The notes beneath the pieces are model-generated. The model saw only the letters and a list, made by a program, of their open reading frames with translations, made no database searches and was not told the DNA's origin. The position numbers were made by a program, and so were the translations under genes. A stretch of 64,000 nt of DNA, from contig DF239416.1 in assembly GCA_000507305.1 (NCBI GenBank), positions 1 through 64,000 on the forward strand, read 5' to 3'. Origin of the DNA: Breviolum minutum Mf 1.05b.01 (Eukaryota > Sar > Dinophyceae > Suessiales > Symbiodiniaceae). Positions 32,251-42,893 of the stretch are shown one piece after another (positions within the stretch are counted from its first letter, which is position 1; each line of letters begins with the position of its first letter).

Positions 32251-33054
32251 GTCGGGAAGCCTATAAGGAAAGTTGCACTATTTCTATGTATCCCCCGGGA
32301 AATAGATGTGAGTCTCCAACTGAGCGAAGAAGAGTCTCCAAAATTCACCCACGAATGACGGTTCAATGCTATATTTTTCAAGGGTGAGAAGGGATTTCAT
32401 CGTTTTGCCGGGTCAAAAAAGGGCCTCAGGGTGGTGACTTATAGGATTTAGATTGAATTCGTGGTAGCTGGTAGAAAATAAAGGTATCATACAGTTTTTC
32501 CAGCAGCTATGATGGTAAAAATATTTCACACATGGACCATTTCTCGATGGTTTTGCCTTCAACTATTTTTCGCGAGATTCTTGGCCATCATAAAGGGTTC
32601 CCTCACAGCTGTTTAAAAAAAAAAGTTATGGTATCTATTGCGTAGAAGAGATCAGCATGCATTCTTGGCATCTGTTTTTTTTTTGAATAATTTGCCCAAA
32701 AAAAATCCGTGAAAAATGGTACCAAAGAGACATGTAAGAGACATGCTTTTTTCATGGGCTAATAAAGCTACGTGTTTTCTGAAAGGAGAATGTTAGATTC
32801 TAAGTGGTGGTCTTGGTGTTTGAAATTTCATGAGCAATTTTGTTTCAACTCCCACTCCCACCTCTCACAGGGTTGGGATTTCCCTGAACTGTGGCCATAG
32901 GTGTTTGTTATTTCTTAGTATCCATGTGTGCATAATATATGACATGGTTTCAACTGCAGCTGTTTCACCATAGGTGATCACGGTCCTCCTAGCTAACCCC
33001 ATCAAGACTAACCCCCACGCAGGGAAACAAATGGGTCTTCATAAGCCCTTGAGA

Positions 33055-33135
33055 CCCTCCCTGAAACTAACATTTCGCCCCTGAAAATGGATGAAACTGG
33101 AAGACGATCCTTTCCTATTGGGGCCTTCGTTTCAG
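33055..33135. repeat. Hairpin element, family FB-G, left half
   Basis: CCCTCCCTGAAACTAACATT then CCCTGAAAATGGATGAAAC and GATCCTTTCCTATTGG. The right arm has decayed. Confidence 0.55.
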
Positions 33136-33212
33136 CGAAAGTAAGCCTGCCATGGGGTGATGGTCATCAATCCAGAAGTACAAGTTTGAACATCCCCTTG
33201 AGATTCCTATTT

Positions 33213-33350
33213 GATGAATGAAAAAACTCTGGTTGCTTAGTATTTTGGGATTATACTACCCAGCTATGTGGGGATTGTAATATATTATAATAAACCATTG
33301 TCAGGATCCCTATTAAACAACCAGTTCAATGGAAAGTAAGAGGACTCATT
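33213..33350. repeat. Hairpin element, family FB-E
   Basis: CTCTGGTTGCTTAG and CCCTATTAAACAACCAG are the inner pair. TGGAAAGTAAGAGGACTCAT resembles the usual right flank. Confidence 0.7.
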
Positions 33351-33583
33351 TGGAAAGAGATGTCAGATGACTAGTCTGAGCAACTCGTGACCTATACATC
33401 CTTGAAATTCATTGCTGATTTTTAGATAGTACTGATTCGTATTGAGGTTTTTTATACTGACCTTATTTTGAAATTTGTCTGTTTGGGTACACCCAAAAAA
33501 TTGACATTTCGGTGCCTTTCAGGCTGTATCCCGTTTGGGCTGTAGGGGCGTCCATCCCCCAATCACCAGCTTCGTTGTCTCAG

Positions 33584-33660
33584 GATCTTGCATGAAGTGC
33601 GAGGCCAACGAAAAAACATTGAGGAGCCCAAAACACACTGGGAGAGTCGTCGTTTTGAGG
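33584..33660 (+). CDS. Candidate exon, coiled-coil gene
   Basis: TTGTCTCAG|G opens ILHEVRGQRKNIEEPKTHWE then SRRFE. It needs two carried bases, which the exon at 32216 provides. The donor is not clear (GA at 33661 or 33669, or GT at 33646, 33649 or 33652). An FB-A hairpin begins about 27 bases after the end given. Confidence 0.45.
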
Positions 33661-33687
33661 GAAATGGCGACCTCCACTTTTCAATGA

Positions 33688-33785
33688 CTAGGTGGTGGTT
33701 TCAAATATGTCTTATTTTCACCCCTATTTGAGGAAGATTTCCTATTTGACTAATATGTTTCAGATGAGTTGAAACCACCAACCAG
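33688..33785. repeat. Hairpin element, family FB-A
   Basis: CTAGGTGGTGGTTTCAAATA to GTTGAAACCACCAACCAG. Confidence 0.8.
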
Positions 33786-34006
33786 GTCACCATGTCGTTT
33801 GTATTTCTCATGTTGTGTTACGTACAATTCATGTTCGATGTGTAAGGAAAGTGAATTTGACGCATGTCCAAAAAAATGGTGAAGCAATACAAAAGTCTGA
33901 AAGCTTGGGAGATATGACCATGCATAGACTATGCCTTTATTCTATGTTTAGTTGTCTCAACAATTTAGGGATTCCCAAATATCCAACTTGGAATCCATGA
34001 TATTTT

Positions 34007-34100
34007 TACTCTCCCTGATACTAACAGTTCGAACCTGAAAATGGATGGTTGGAAGATGAATTTCCTTCCGGGAGGGCTATAGTAGTTTTAAGGTAGGGTA
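34007..34100. repeat. Hairpin element, family FB-G
   Basis: TACTCTCCCTGATACTAACA on the left, GTAGTTTTAAGGTAGGGTA on the right, with GGATGGTTGGAAGATGAAT inside. Confidence 0.6.
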
Positions 34101-34426
34101 GATTTTATTGTTTAGGATGGATGCTTGGGGCTCAAACCCAGGCGGTTCAAGCGTTTATTCCTTTTGCAACCACCAGGTGGTAGTGAAAAAAACAGCTGGA
34201 CCGTTTTTTTGCGACACATCATGGATCAACACGAATCTTTTGGAGCAAAAATCTCAACTCAACGTTTTGAGATTTGAATGATAGTCGGATCCAAATCTCA
34301 CCCTGGATGCGCGATGTTTGCAGTTTTTTCGGGTGATTTGTTTTGGCATTTTTGGAGGAACCAGGAGTTGGGCTTTCGGAGGAGTTGGATTTCAGAATAT
34401 ATGTATGTAGAATTACGCAAGGTACA

Positions 34427-34539
34427 TACCCACCCGAAGTTAAACAGCACAGCCCCTGAACTGTTCCCTTCCCAATAGGAAAGGATCGTTTTCCAACCCG
34501 CCATTGTTCAGGGGCGAACTGTTACACTTCAGTGGTGTA
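34427..34539. repeat. Hairpin element, family FB-G
   Basis: TACCCACCCGAAGTTAAACA and GAACTGTTACACTTCAGTGG, ending TGTA. Inner CAGCCCCTGAACTGTTCCC pairs with CCATTGTTCAGGGGC. Confidence 0.65.
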
Positions 34540-34660
34540 AGGATTTTTCGATGATAAAGGCTCAAAGCTTTGGGGCGCATCCACAATTGAAATCAAAAAA
34601 AACACGATTTTTGGGATCAGAAACCCGTTGATTTTGGGGCAAAATACCTGGAGGGCTGAG

Positions 34661-34744
34661 AAAACCTCCCCCCTGCACGATCCCGCTTTGTGCGCTCCTG
34701 GGGGGGCCTCGCAAATTTGCAAAAACCTTATCCCCCGAAGAATG
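34661..34744 (+). CDS. Possible exon, frame uncertain
   Basis: A GC-rich stretch from GCTGAG| to ATG|GTAGCC is open in two plus frames and on the minus strand. The phase-0 reading is KTSPLHDPALCAPGGASQIC then KNLIPRRM and chains with the next exon. No pyrimidine tract precedes it, so it is weak. Confidence 0.3.
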
Positions 34745-34955
34745 GTAGCCATCTTGCCTGGTTTCCCCTCCTCGTTTTTTTTTAGATGCGAGCTGTTACG
34801 GTATGTTTTTGTGGATTGTATCGCTTGTAGTAGTGGAATACCCTTTTTAAAAATACCAAAAAATGTCGCTCAATCAGGATGTTTGTTTAAAAAGATAGAC
34901 ATCATCTGAAATCAAAACTTCCGTTGGGTGTGTTTGTTTTGGTTTTCCATCTCAG

Positions 34956-34988
34956 GAGGAACATAAAGTTCTGGAACAGAAAGTCAAG
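34956..34988 (+). CDS. Candidate 33-nt microexon, coiled-coil gene
   Basis: CATCTCAG|G opens eleven codons, EEHKVLEQKVK, to AAG|GTGCCT, phase 0 to phase 0. The residues continue the heptad pattern into the exon at 35999. Confidence 0.5.
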
Positions 34989-35372
34989 GTGCCTTGGTGT
35001 CATCTGTGGGACGGGCTGGGATTCCTTGGAAGGGATGCGATGGTTGGAAGTTGCATCTCATGAGATATTTTCTTACCTGCTGACTGGTTGAGATGGGATG
35101 TGGTAAGAAATAGGAGGCATTTGGGGTATGGTGATATAGTTAGTTACTAGTGTAGTAATGTTTAATAGACCTCGTTGTTGGGTGTTGGTTTCAGAAGCTC
35201 TTTTTCATATTTGCCAAAAACCTCAGTGAAGTTTGACTTCCCTACTATGATGACCAACATTTTGGCCATCTCCCCCCATTCAATGCTCTCCCGAAAAATC
35301 TCCCCTTTCCCAGTTCAACTTTTTAGTGAAGTTTTCAAAAAAGGTTCAAGAACACCGGTGATGACTGGGACT

Positions 35373-35474
35373 AGGTGGTGGTTTCTCTAAAAAAATGTTT
35401 TTGTTTGTTGCCTCTAAACTTGGGGATGTTTGTTGCCTCTAAACTTGGGGAAAGGATCCAATTTGACCAATGAA
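35373..35474. repeat. Hairpin element, family FB-A, with internal tandem duplication
   Basis: It starts CTAGGTGGTGGTTTCTC and holds two tandem copies of TTTGTTGCCTCTAAACTTGG. The right terminus is lost after TTTGACCAAT. Confidence 0.6.
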
Positions 35475-35998
35475 AATACCGATATGCATACAGTATTTGT
35501 ATTTATTATTTGTATGTATACGTATAATATGTATATATCATTGTATCATCATTAAATATCAAACTTGCTTGCCTCAGATTCCAACTTTGGACAAATCTCC
35601 AAATTTCAATTAAAACTACCACCTTTATGGTAGGGTCACATCTTCGGGCGATGGCTATGTTGAGCCAAATTGCTGTTGGTAAAATGAGAGTTGTTTGATG
35701 TTTTTCTCAGCGCGTTTCATGTGGCAAGAGTGAACCACTGTGGTAACTCGATGGCACAGCTTGCATTGAAATTAAGGTTCTGCAAGGAAGCTACTATTCA
35801 TAGGGAAAATGGTGGGGACCCCTTGGGATGCCTTTTAAAGGGCTCCTGGCGGGGCTGTGCCATCTATTTTGACCCTCTAGAACATTGATAAAGTTGAAAC
35901 AATGGCATCAACATTATCTACATGTGTTAGGTGTCTGCCAGACAACGAACATCTTCCGACCATGCCCGGGTTTGACTGGTGTTTGATCATGTGCCCAG

Positions 35999-36041
35999 GA
36001 GGAGAAGCAACGATCTCAACAGCTGGAGAATGAGAAACTTG
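35999..36041 (+). CDS. Candidate exon, coiled-coil gene
   Basis: GTGCCCAG|G opens EEKQRSQQLENEKL, entering in phase 0. A GC donor after CTTG is possible. The frame stops 16 bases further on. The following exon needs two carried bases, so the exact end, or a missing exon, is unresolved. Confidence 0.5.
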
Positions 36042-36114
36042 GCCTCATTCATTGACCTGTAAGCAGCCGGCCGGACGGCAGTAGGAATATTGAGGCTTTT
36101 GAAAGGTCACATTT

Positions 36115-36235
36115 ATATGGGTGTTTCCAAAAATAATGGTATCCCCAAATCATCCATTTTCATAGGGTTTTCCATTATTTTCACCGTCCATTTTGGGGTA
36201 CCCCTATTTTTGGAAACACCCATATAGATATATTT
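36115..36235. repeat. Hairpin element, family FB-J
   Basis: TATATGGGTGTTTCCAAAAA and TTTTTGGAAACACCCATATA are exact inverted ends. The centre contains CATAGGGTTTTCCATTATTT. Confidence 0.85.
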
Positions 36236-36855
36236 ATGTAGGTTGTGTAGGTTTGAAACAACCATCTTGCTTCTTCTTTCTTCTTGTATGATAAACGTGA
36301 TCAAGAGGCATGTTGAGGTTTTGTGCGGTGAAAGCAGTACAGATGGTAGATAATTAGATGATATGATACATCATATGTATATATATATATATATGCAACA
36401 TCATGTAGCAAGCCTCATGGACCTTAGCTCCTACGAGTTTTCTATCAGCATTTCGAAGTCGAAACACTTTGCGAAAATTAGGTGACTCTAGTCAGGGGAT
36501 AGTTGGAGGTACCCCTACCAACGTACCTCTATGGGAAATCCCTATATAGGCCCTATATAGTGGGTATTTATGGGTTATAATCCCCAATAGTCCCTTGATT
36601 TAAGCGCAGCTTCATGTCAGACGCTGCTTAAAAGATGATGGGTTTAGGAGGGGAATTCTGCTAAAATAGCCTACCGTTGAAGTCGAAGATGGATCATGAC
36701 TTTCTAGCGATAATGATCACCGGAGCCATGTATTCGTGTTTCTTGGTACGGATGGTCCAGATTTACAAGATGTTTACATGTGTTGTGTTGTTTGTTTTGA
36801 CATGTTTTTTAACCAATTCACAGTCATTGCAAAGGTTTACCAATTCAAGGATTCA

Positions 36856-36995
36856 ACTTGGATGTCCTTTTGGAAGTGCTGGTGAAAGGTTAGGATCAGT
36901 GGGTTATAACCCCAAAATATCCCATTTATAAGTAGGTGAAATAACCCATTGATCCGATCACCATTGATCCTAACTTCCTGTCCGGGACATCCAAG
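36856..36995. repeat. Hairpin element, family FB-B
   Basis: ACTTGGATGTCCTTTTGGAA to CCTGTCCGGGACATCCAAG. Inner GGTTAGGATCAGTGGGTTAT pairs with the GTTAGGATCAATGG complement on the right. Confidence 0.75.
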
Positions 36996-37034
36996 AAAGC
37001 TTTTGCCCTCCCGTGGAAATCGTCGTTTCCCCAG

Positions 37035-37080
37035 GAAAGTTTCACTCCAAAGTTCCGTAAAGGAAGCTGAGGACGTTTCG
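37035..37080 (+). CDS. Candidate 46-nt exon, coiled-coil gene
   Basis: TTCCCCAG|G opens KVSLQSSVKEAEDVS to TCG|GTAAAC, a good donor. It needs two carried bases in and leaves in phase 0. The other two frames stop or are less protein-like. Confidence 0.5.
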
Positions 37081-37152
37081 GTAAACGTTTCGGGAAGGAG
37101 GATTTACGCCCTGGCCGCCTAGCGACGAGGGACGGTAAGGTGATCCCAAAGG

Positions 37153-37276
37153 TACGGAAGTTGATGGCTGAAATCCGGCGTTTACCAGTTCAGAGTTGAG
37201 GTGGGTAGTTTATCCCATTATTTATAGGGTTTCATTCATCCCAGGTGATTAGCAGGATTTCAGCCATCAACAGTAC
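37153..37276. repeat. Hairpin element, family FB-D
   Basis: TACGGAAGTTGATGGCTGAA and GGATTTCAGCCATCAACAGT, ending TAC. The centre is ATCCCATTATTTATAGGG. Confidence 0.75.
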
Positions 37277-37459
37277 CATGGCTTGCTGTGATGATGCAAG
37301 ATGTAGCTAACTTTTAGCGAAGAAAGGTGGAGGTGTTTAACTGATACATGACAAAGTATAAGCGCGTTGAAACCACCAACTAGATTTGGATGAGACAACA
37401 TTTTTAAGTGACTTTGGATACTTTGGAAACTTGCCATATCAACCAGTTCACCTCTCCAG

Positions 37460-37558
37460 GAAGCCTGCCGTGTGTGGGAATGGCGCTTGCGGAAAGAGTT
37501 GTGTCAAATCGAACGGACGGAGCCCAATTGCAACTTTGTGCCCCTTGACGCCATTGAT
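37460..37558 (+). CDS. Candidate exon, coiled-coil gene
   Basis: CTCTCCAG|G opens thirty-three codons, EACRVWEWRLRKELCQIER then TEPNCNFVPLDAID, to GAT|GTGGTG, phase 0 to phase 0. Three cysteines and two tryptophans make it more globular than its neighbours. The remains of an FB-A right end lie at about 37365-37383. Confidence 0.55.
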
Positions 37559-37987
37559 GTGGTGTTTTTTCCCCAGAAAAAAGGTTGTTTTTCTTCCAGG
37601 TTGGGCAGTTTCTTATATCGTTTCATGCAACTTCGAACAACCAAAAAAAAACGTGCTTTCTGGATGTTTTTTTTGGTTGAGGGGGGTTGCCAGGTGGCTG
37701 TTAGCACCAAAAACCCTCAGAAAAAGGAAGATCTCATAGAGTTTATTGTACTGCTCAACTGAGCAGTTCACATACAAGTTTCCAAGACTTCCAAGACGTT
37801 GACCAGCAACAAAACATAGGATTCAACTGGGTGGAGTGATCTTGGGGAAGCCCTCATTTGACAGACTCCTTGGGTGAGTCATCCAAAAGCCATCGTTGTT
37901 TTTCGATGTTTTTGGAGTCTTAAAAGATTGACATTTCAGATCAAGGTGAAATATATTGCTAAAGATATTGCGACGTGTATGGTTGCC

Positions 37988-38056
37988 ATATATATATATA
38001 TATGGGCAGCCATATAGAGAGAGAGCGAGAGAGTATGATATATATATATATATATA
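37988..38056. repeat. TA/GA microsatellite pair
   Basis: Two TATATA runs flank a GAGAGAGAGCGAGAGAG tract. Confidence 0.8.
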
Positions 38057-38337
38057 ATTCCCTTGGACCACACAACCATGCAAAAATAAAGGTTTTCTTC
38101 CCAAAAAATATGCGTTATAACCTCTAAAATGAGGTTTATGGGGTTCCCACGGTTGGTATATGATGCATGTGCGTATGAGATTTCTTTCCAGCTTGTGGGT
38201 ACGAGATTTCGAGCTGATTCGAGGTTGCGTTTGAGAAGGAAAACTGATTTCTCCAATCAAAATGATAATTATTGAAATATAAATATATATATATATATGA
38301 TTTACTGTATATCTATATCATTCATACTATATATACA

Positions 38338-38436
38338 TACCTAGACCCTCCAAGGGTGTCAAATTTCAGCCCCTGGGTCTATTTTTAAGTGGTTATATAA
38401 GGGGCTAAAATTTCAGACTCTTGGAGGATACAGGTA
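38338..38436. repeat. Hairpin element, family FB-K
   Basis: TACCTAGACCCTCCAAGGGT and ACTCTTGGAGGATACAGGTA are the ends. TCAAATTTCAGCCCC pairs with GGGGCTAAAATTTCAGA. Confidence 0.75.
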
Positions 38437-38597
38437 CATATTTGTTTATGTATGTGGATATACATGCTGGATGTACTCAAAGGGCTTGAGGGGTCTAGTG
38501 GGTTTAGCTTGCTTCAGAATTTGGTTGATTTTCTAACCTGCTATGTTAGTTTACCGGAGTGCAATATGTTTGTTGGCGGGACATCATTCGACCACAT

Positions 38598-38720
38598 TAC
38601 TGGGGCCCCTACCAGTTATAAATGGGGTGAAATAACTCCTGCAAGTAGGGTGAAATTTCACCCCAGTTTTCTATTTTAAAACCACTTACAGTGGTTATTT
38701 CACCCCACTTTATAAGCCAT
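38598..38720. repeat. Hairpin element, family FB-L
   Basis: GTTATAAATGGGGTGAAATA and TATTTCACCCCACTTTATAA are the outer arms. A second inner pair, GTGAAATTTCACCCC, folds on itself. Confidence 0.65.
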
Positions 38721-38721
38721 C

Positions 38722-38805
38722 GGATCCATATTTACCTACATGTGCTATAAACATCAACCATTCATGTAGTTAGATATACCGTTCATCCCGTGGATCCGTC
38801 ATGGG
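38722..38805. repeat. Hairpin element, family FB-C
   Basis: GGATCCATATTTACCTACAT and ATGTAGTTAGATATACCG, ending CCCGTGGATCC. It starts directly after an FB-L copy. Confidence 0.6.
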
Positions 38806-38902
38806 TAATGATTGGGACTTTGGGGACCCAGCCTTGGACCATCCGTTGCCATCGAAATTGTCGGGAAATCCGCGCCGGTCAGGGTTCAACTGTTGAACAA
38901 AG

Positions 38903-38935
38903 CACCTGAAGTGGCTGAGGGATGAGCGGGTCGAC
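38903..38935 (+). CDS. Possible 33-nt microexon, coiled-coil gene
   Basis: ACAAAG| opens eleven codons, HLKWLRDERVD, to GAC|GTCGCC, phase 0 to phase 0. GC-rich sequence continues about 50 bases further in several frames, and the acceptor has little pyrimidine tract. Confidence 0.35.
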
Positions 38936-39613
38936 GTCGCCGGTCGTTGGGGCGGGTCGTCGTTGGTTGGGTGGTCGTTGGTTGATAGGTCCCGAGATTG
39001 AGAAAATAAATGAATATGTTAATATGTTACAAGTGGCCCTGGAATATCCTGGAAGTTTGTGTTTGTGATATGTTTTTTTAATGGCCTTGTAACATCCTGC
39101 AACTAGCAGACGGATAGAGAATGTCATTCAGTGGTTTAACCAATTTGATTTGATAATGCTAATTAATGTGTTCTTCATCCAATAGTTTTGGACAACTGTA
39201 TTTGGTTGTAGGCCTAGACAGCCACTGCCTTTCCCACGATGGAAAGTGAATCAAAATAGTATAGATTTATTTGCGATTTTTCAGTGAAGTTCCACCGACA
39301 AGAGTATCTCTAAGAATCTAAGCTAGTTTACTGGACAGTAGGTTCAGACAAGGACAAGGATATAACATATATAAAGAAGTGTTAGGATGATTCTTTCTGT
39401 AGAGGGATAGGATGTTGCAACAGCATGTGGGACACGAGCTTGAAAGTCATTTTGAGATATCATTGTTTGAGGTTTCTGGCCCTTACTCAGCCCCTGAGAA
39501 ACCAGTTGTCCTTTTTCCATATTTCAGAAAGGATATGTAAATGATAAGATGACCTTGGATTTCTAGGATCTTTGAATTTCAAACGGCAGGGAAACTTTTA
39601 TTAACAACTTCAG

Positions 39614-39754
39614 ATCAAGCGTTTGTTGCGGCCCGTCCAATGGCGCAACGGCAACGACCCCGTGGCCCGGTAAAATACACACGCAACTTTTCCGCCGTTT
39701 CGGGCGACAGGTCCGGCGGGAGTCATTGGAGTCAGTGCGTGCATCAGAAGCATC
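39614..39754 (+). CDS. Possible exon, frame uncertain
   Basis: After AACTTCAG| the sequence is GC-rich for about 140 bases with two open frames. One contains ARPMAQRQRPRGPVKYTRNF and the other RRFGRQVRRESLESVRASEA. A third frame, IKRLLRPVQWRNGNDPVA to GTAAAA, would be a 56-nt exon. I cannot choose between them. Confidence 0.35.
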
Positions 39755-39775
39755 AGATTTTTCGTTACACTCCCC

Positions 39776-39870
39776 AAAACTAACATGTCCCCTGAAAATT
39801 GATGGTTGGAAGATGTATTTCCTATTGAAATAGTCCCTCTTTAGGGGACATGTTAGTTTTCCAGGGTGTA
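39776..39870. repeat. Hairpin element, family FB-G
   Basis: TACACTCCCCAAAACTAACA and TGTTAGTTTTCCAGGGTGTA are the ends. GTCCCCTGAAAATTG pairs with CTTTAGGGGAC. Confidence 0.8.
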
Positions 39871-42037
39871 CTGATAGTTTTGGGGGGTGTAAAATGTCGA
39901 AAATCTATCTGGGATTGTTGATTAACACTCGGGTTGGTTTGTAGCACAAAAAGTAAAATTTGTATGTACATATATTCAAACCGGTGAAGATACATTATGG
40001 CGTATTTCCGATCTTTTAGAAGGAAGAGGACAATTCCTCAGGATGAATTAGGATGTGACCATCCTTTAGTTCCAGTCCTAGTGATCAGGCACAAGAAAAG
40101 ATGGCCATGACATGAACTATTAGAAAAATGGCAATTTGTTATCATTGTTCCTTGATTTATTTACACAACATATATATATATAAAGATACATCGTTATATA
40201 CATATACGTACACATACACATGCATTATATACATACACATGCATTATATACACACTGTACGTAAATATTCCTTTCCAGAGCGATATTTTTTAGCAAAATT
40301 CAGGCAAAATATCTTAGCTCTTTCAGACAAAGAGCCAGATTGGTCAATTGACAATGTATCCAGAGATGTTTTCCTTTGATTTTCTGAAAGATGGATGTTG
40401 ACCTGCCGTTGGTTGTCGCCGTGTCGGCAAATGCGTCTAAAAACGGCCCCGGTTGGTGCAATTTGAAAGACACCAAACAAAAGCCTCACGCAACGCCTGC
40501 GTTGCGAGAAGGAATGCGTGAAACTTGGCACACCTTTCTGAACTGAGATGATCCAGTCTCGAATACTTTCCCATACCATCCATGTATGGTATGGTATATT
40601 TATCTACATTTAGTTGATTTTTATGGCAAATGTAGGTAAATACCATACATGGATGCTATGGGTTTGGCTAGCTGTTGTTTGGGTTACGATCATGAATTCA
40701 TTTCAAGCTGGGATTTTGTCCATTCACATCCAAGACTTTACATGAAAATCAGATCAAAACTTGTCCCATCGCTGGCAAGACATTGCCAGCATCTTTTTGG
40801 GTCTGCAAAAACTGCGTTCCATCAGAGAAACACGGCTTGTCCTGGTTGTGGATTGGGACCAATAGTCCAATAGTGAACAAAACATGGAACAAAGATGATA
40901 CCAATTCCTTCAACTTTGGTGTTTGCTTGCCAGTTTGTTCATTTTTAGGCCAAGTATTTCAGGAAATTTTGTTGTTTGGATGCGTTGTTTAAAACTGTGA
41001 AATTGATCCGGTTGTGTAACGATAACGGTTTCTGTGGAAACGCTTGTGGCAGTGGCTGCCTATCAGTGGCCGTGCAGATGCTTTTCGTGGCCGTGCCCGA
41101 AACGGATGGTTGATTTTCGAAGAAGCGAACCTGTGGAAAATCCATGAGCATCAAAAACGAACTTGTGGGAACCTAAGCATAGGGGATGTAGACCAATCCA
41201 CGGCTGGTTTATGGAAGATATACTGGCATGCATCATGGAAAAACAAAGAGCCACAGGCCTACAGGGGTTTACTTGTTTAGCATGCATGGGCCATATATGG
41301 CAATGCCTGCATAAGATCTTTGGAAACGCAATGGAAACTCGAGCATAGCTTTCGGTAGTCAGGGCCGCTGGGGCATTCTCCGCCTCTACCACTGTTGTAT
41401 TTCAGTTTCCTTCATATTAGGTAGCTGCATGCATATGCACAGTAGAAAGTGTATAGTTTTTAGACTATAATATATATATATATAGTGCATTCGTGCACAT
41501 GTTTATCACATGTTTTGTCATCAGTGACAGAATTAGGAAAATTCCATATCTACCAAGCAGTACAATGTGATTATGTGATTACATACATGCTGAGATTTTT
41601 TGTGTCCCAAGTTTTTCATCACAGAAATTGGACCATCCAGAAGCAAGGCCGTGGTTGTAATCTTCATAACCTCGTGGTCGATATGCCCGTGTACAGAAGC
41701 CCAATGATGTGGTCTGTTTTGAACAGATTGAAAGCTTAGGAAAAAACTGTGACAGGCAAAGTCCAGCAGAAAGGGGTAGCAATATGGTTTATAACAAGAT
41801 GGTAAATCTACACTTCAATATCTTTACCTGAAGGTTGTGGATAGAAACAGGTTTATTCAACTATCCCCTTTTGAGAAAACATACCTCTTCACCAAAAGCA
41901 AGCCTGTGACTGACTGCCAGTTTGGTCTGAGTTTTTTTGTTGTTTCTCATTTGAGAAACAAGCAAAGCAAAAAGGGGAGCCTCTCTGAAACTAACAGCTT
42001 GCACCTGAAAATGGATGAAACTGGAAGACTATCCTTT
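39871..42037. other. Intron, GC-richer patch at 41.0-41.4 kb unexplained
   Basis: It contains an FB-C element (40572-40662) and the left half of an FB-G element (41973-42037). Between 41000 and 41400 the GC content rises and long frames are open on both strands, but no splice-bounded exon stands out. Confidence 0.4.
40572..40662. repeat. Hairpin element, family FB-C
   Basis: ATCCATGTATGGTATGGTAT and AAATACCATACATGGAT, with TATCTACATTT and AAATGTAGGTAAA inside. Confidence 0.75.
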
Positions 42038-42200
42038 CTAGGTGGTGGTGTCAAATATTTTTTACTTTCACCCCGAACCTTGGGAAAGATGAACCCATTT
42101 TGACGAGCATATTTTTCAGATGGGTGGTTCAACCACCAACTTGCTTTCCTTAGAAGGGGGCAATTTGGGCCTATGTTTCAGGGGCAAACTCGCTGTTCGT
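41973..42200. repeat. FB-G hairpin element interrupted by an FB-A element
   Basis: The left arm, CTCTCTGAAACTAACAGC to GGAAGACTATCCTTT, and the right part, GCTTTCCTTAGAAGGGGGC to GTTTCAGGGGCAAAC, are separated by the FB-A copy at 42038-42142. Confidence 0.6.
42038..42142. repeat. Hairpin element, family FB-A
   Basis: CTAGGTGGTGGTGTCAAATA to TGGTTCAACCACCAACTTG, lying inside an FB-G element. Confidence 0.75.
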
Positions 42201-42586
42201 TTTAGGGAATGGAAGCCCGGTGGTTTATCGGTTTATCCAAGTTGCAAAGTTGTTGACCAACCACATCGCTTGGGCACCGGTGGCTTTTCGTCCTGTCCCA
42301 TTTTTTTGTTGCATGGAAATTCCCACCGGGGTTGCAGATTTCAAAACTCAAAACTCATCTAACTTTATCTAACTTTCACCAAAAAAACATATATGTACAT
42401 AAATCATAAATCCAAATTTGCCAAGATCATACACATAGTCACATAACGACATCTCCGGCCATTTTGGGATGAGAAACCGTTATCAATAGAGATTCATTTC
42501 AAAAATTCAGCACAGTGTCCAACATCCTAAAAATCTGCAACCCTTCAAGTCAGGGCAAAGGTTGGCATATGAATTGGCGAACTCAC

Positions 42587-42682
42587 CTCCCTCTTGACCT
42601 TTGTTGGTTGTTTGGTGAACTTAGATACTGATCCTTCAGTTGGCGTTTAAGAGTGTGGTGGTCCCTAGCAGCTGCCATGTCC
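42587..42682 (-). CDS. Candidate minus-strand exon
   Basis: On the minus strand, CTCTCTTTTCAG| precedes and |GTGAGT follows a 96-base open stretch reading DMAAARDHHTLKRQLKDQYL then SSPNNQQRSRG. Both splice sites are better than most plus-strand ones. On the plus strand part of the same DNA (AAMSLKREAGA to GCA|GTGCGG) could also be an exon. I cannot settle the strand. Confidence 0.4.
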
Positions 42683-42791
42683 CTGAAAAGAGAGGCTGGT
42701 GCAGTGCGGGCCAGTAGATGACTGGCTAAGAATCCCATTTTGAAAGAAAATGCCAGGATTTTCAGAATTTCCATTTCCATCTTATGCAAAT

Positions 42792-42893
42792 CTAGATGGT
42801 GGTTTCAAATATTTTTAATTTTCACCCCTATTTGGGGAAATAATCCCATTTTGACTAATATTTTTCAGATGGGTTGGTTCAACCACCAACCAG
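42792..42893. repeat. Hairpin element, family FB-A
   Basis: CTAGATGGTGGTTTCAAATA to GGTTCAACCACCAACCAG. Confidence 0.8.

Larger units (their letters stand above)
32251..33583. other. Intron, two hairpins
   Basis: It holds the left half of an FB-G element (33055-33135) and an FB-E copy (33213-33350). No exon is supported. Confidence 0.45.

Noticed and set aside
35655..35672. Second spliced-leader-like match on the minus strand (CAATTTGGCTCAAC)
   Set aside because: It has two mismatches at key positions, is not stacked, and no cDNA-like sequence follows it.
41063..41392. 109-codon minus-strand frame
   Set aside because: It overlaps other open frames on both strands and has no motif or splice site. 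It is kept only as an unexplained GC-richer patch.
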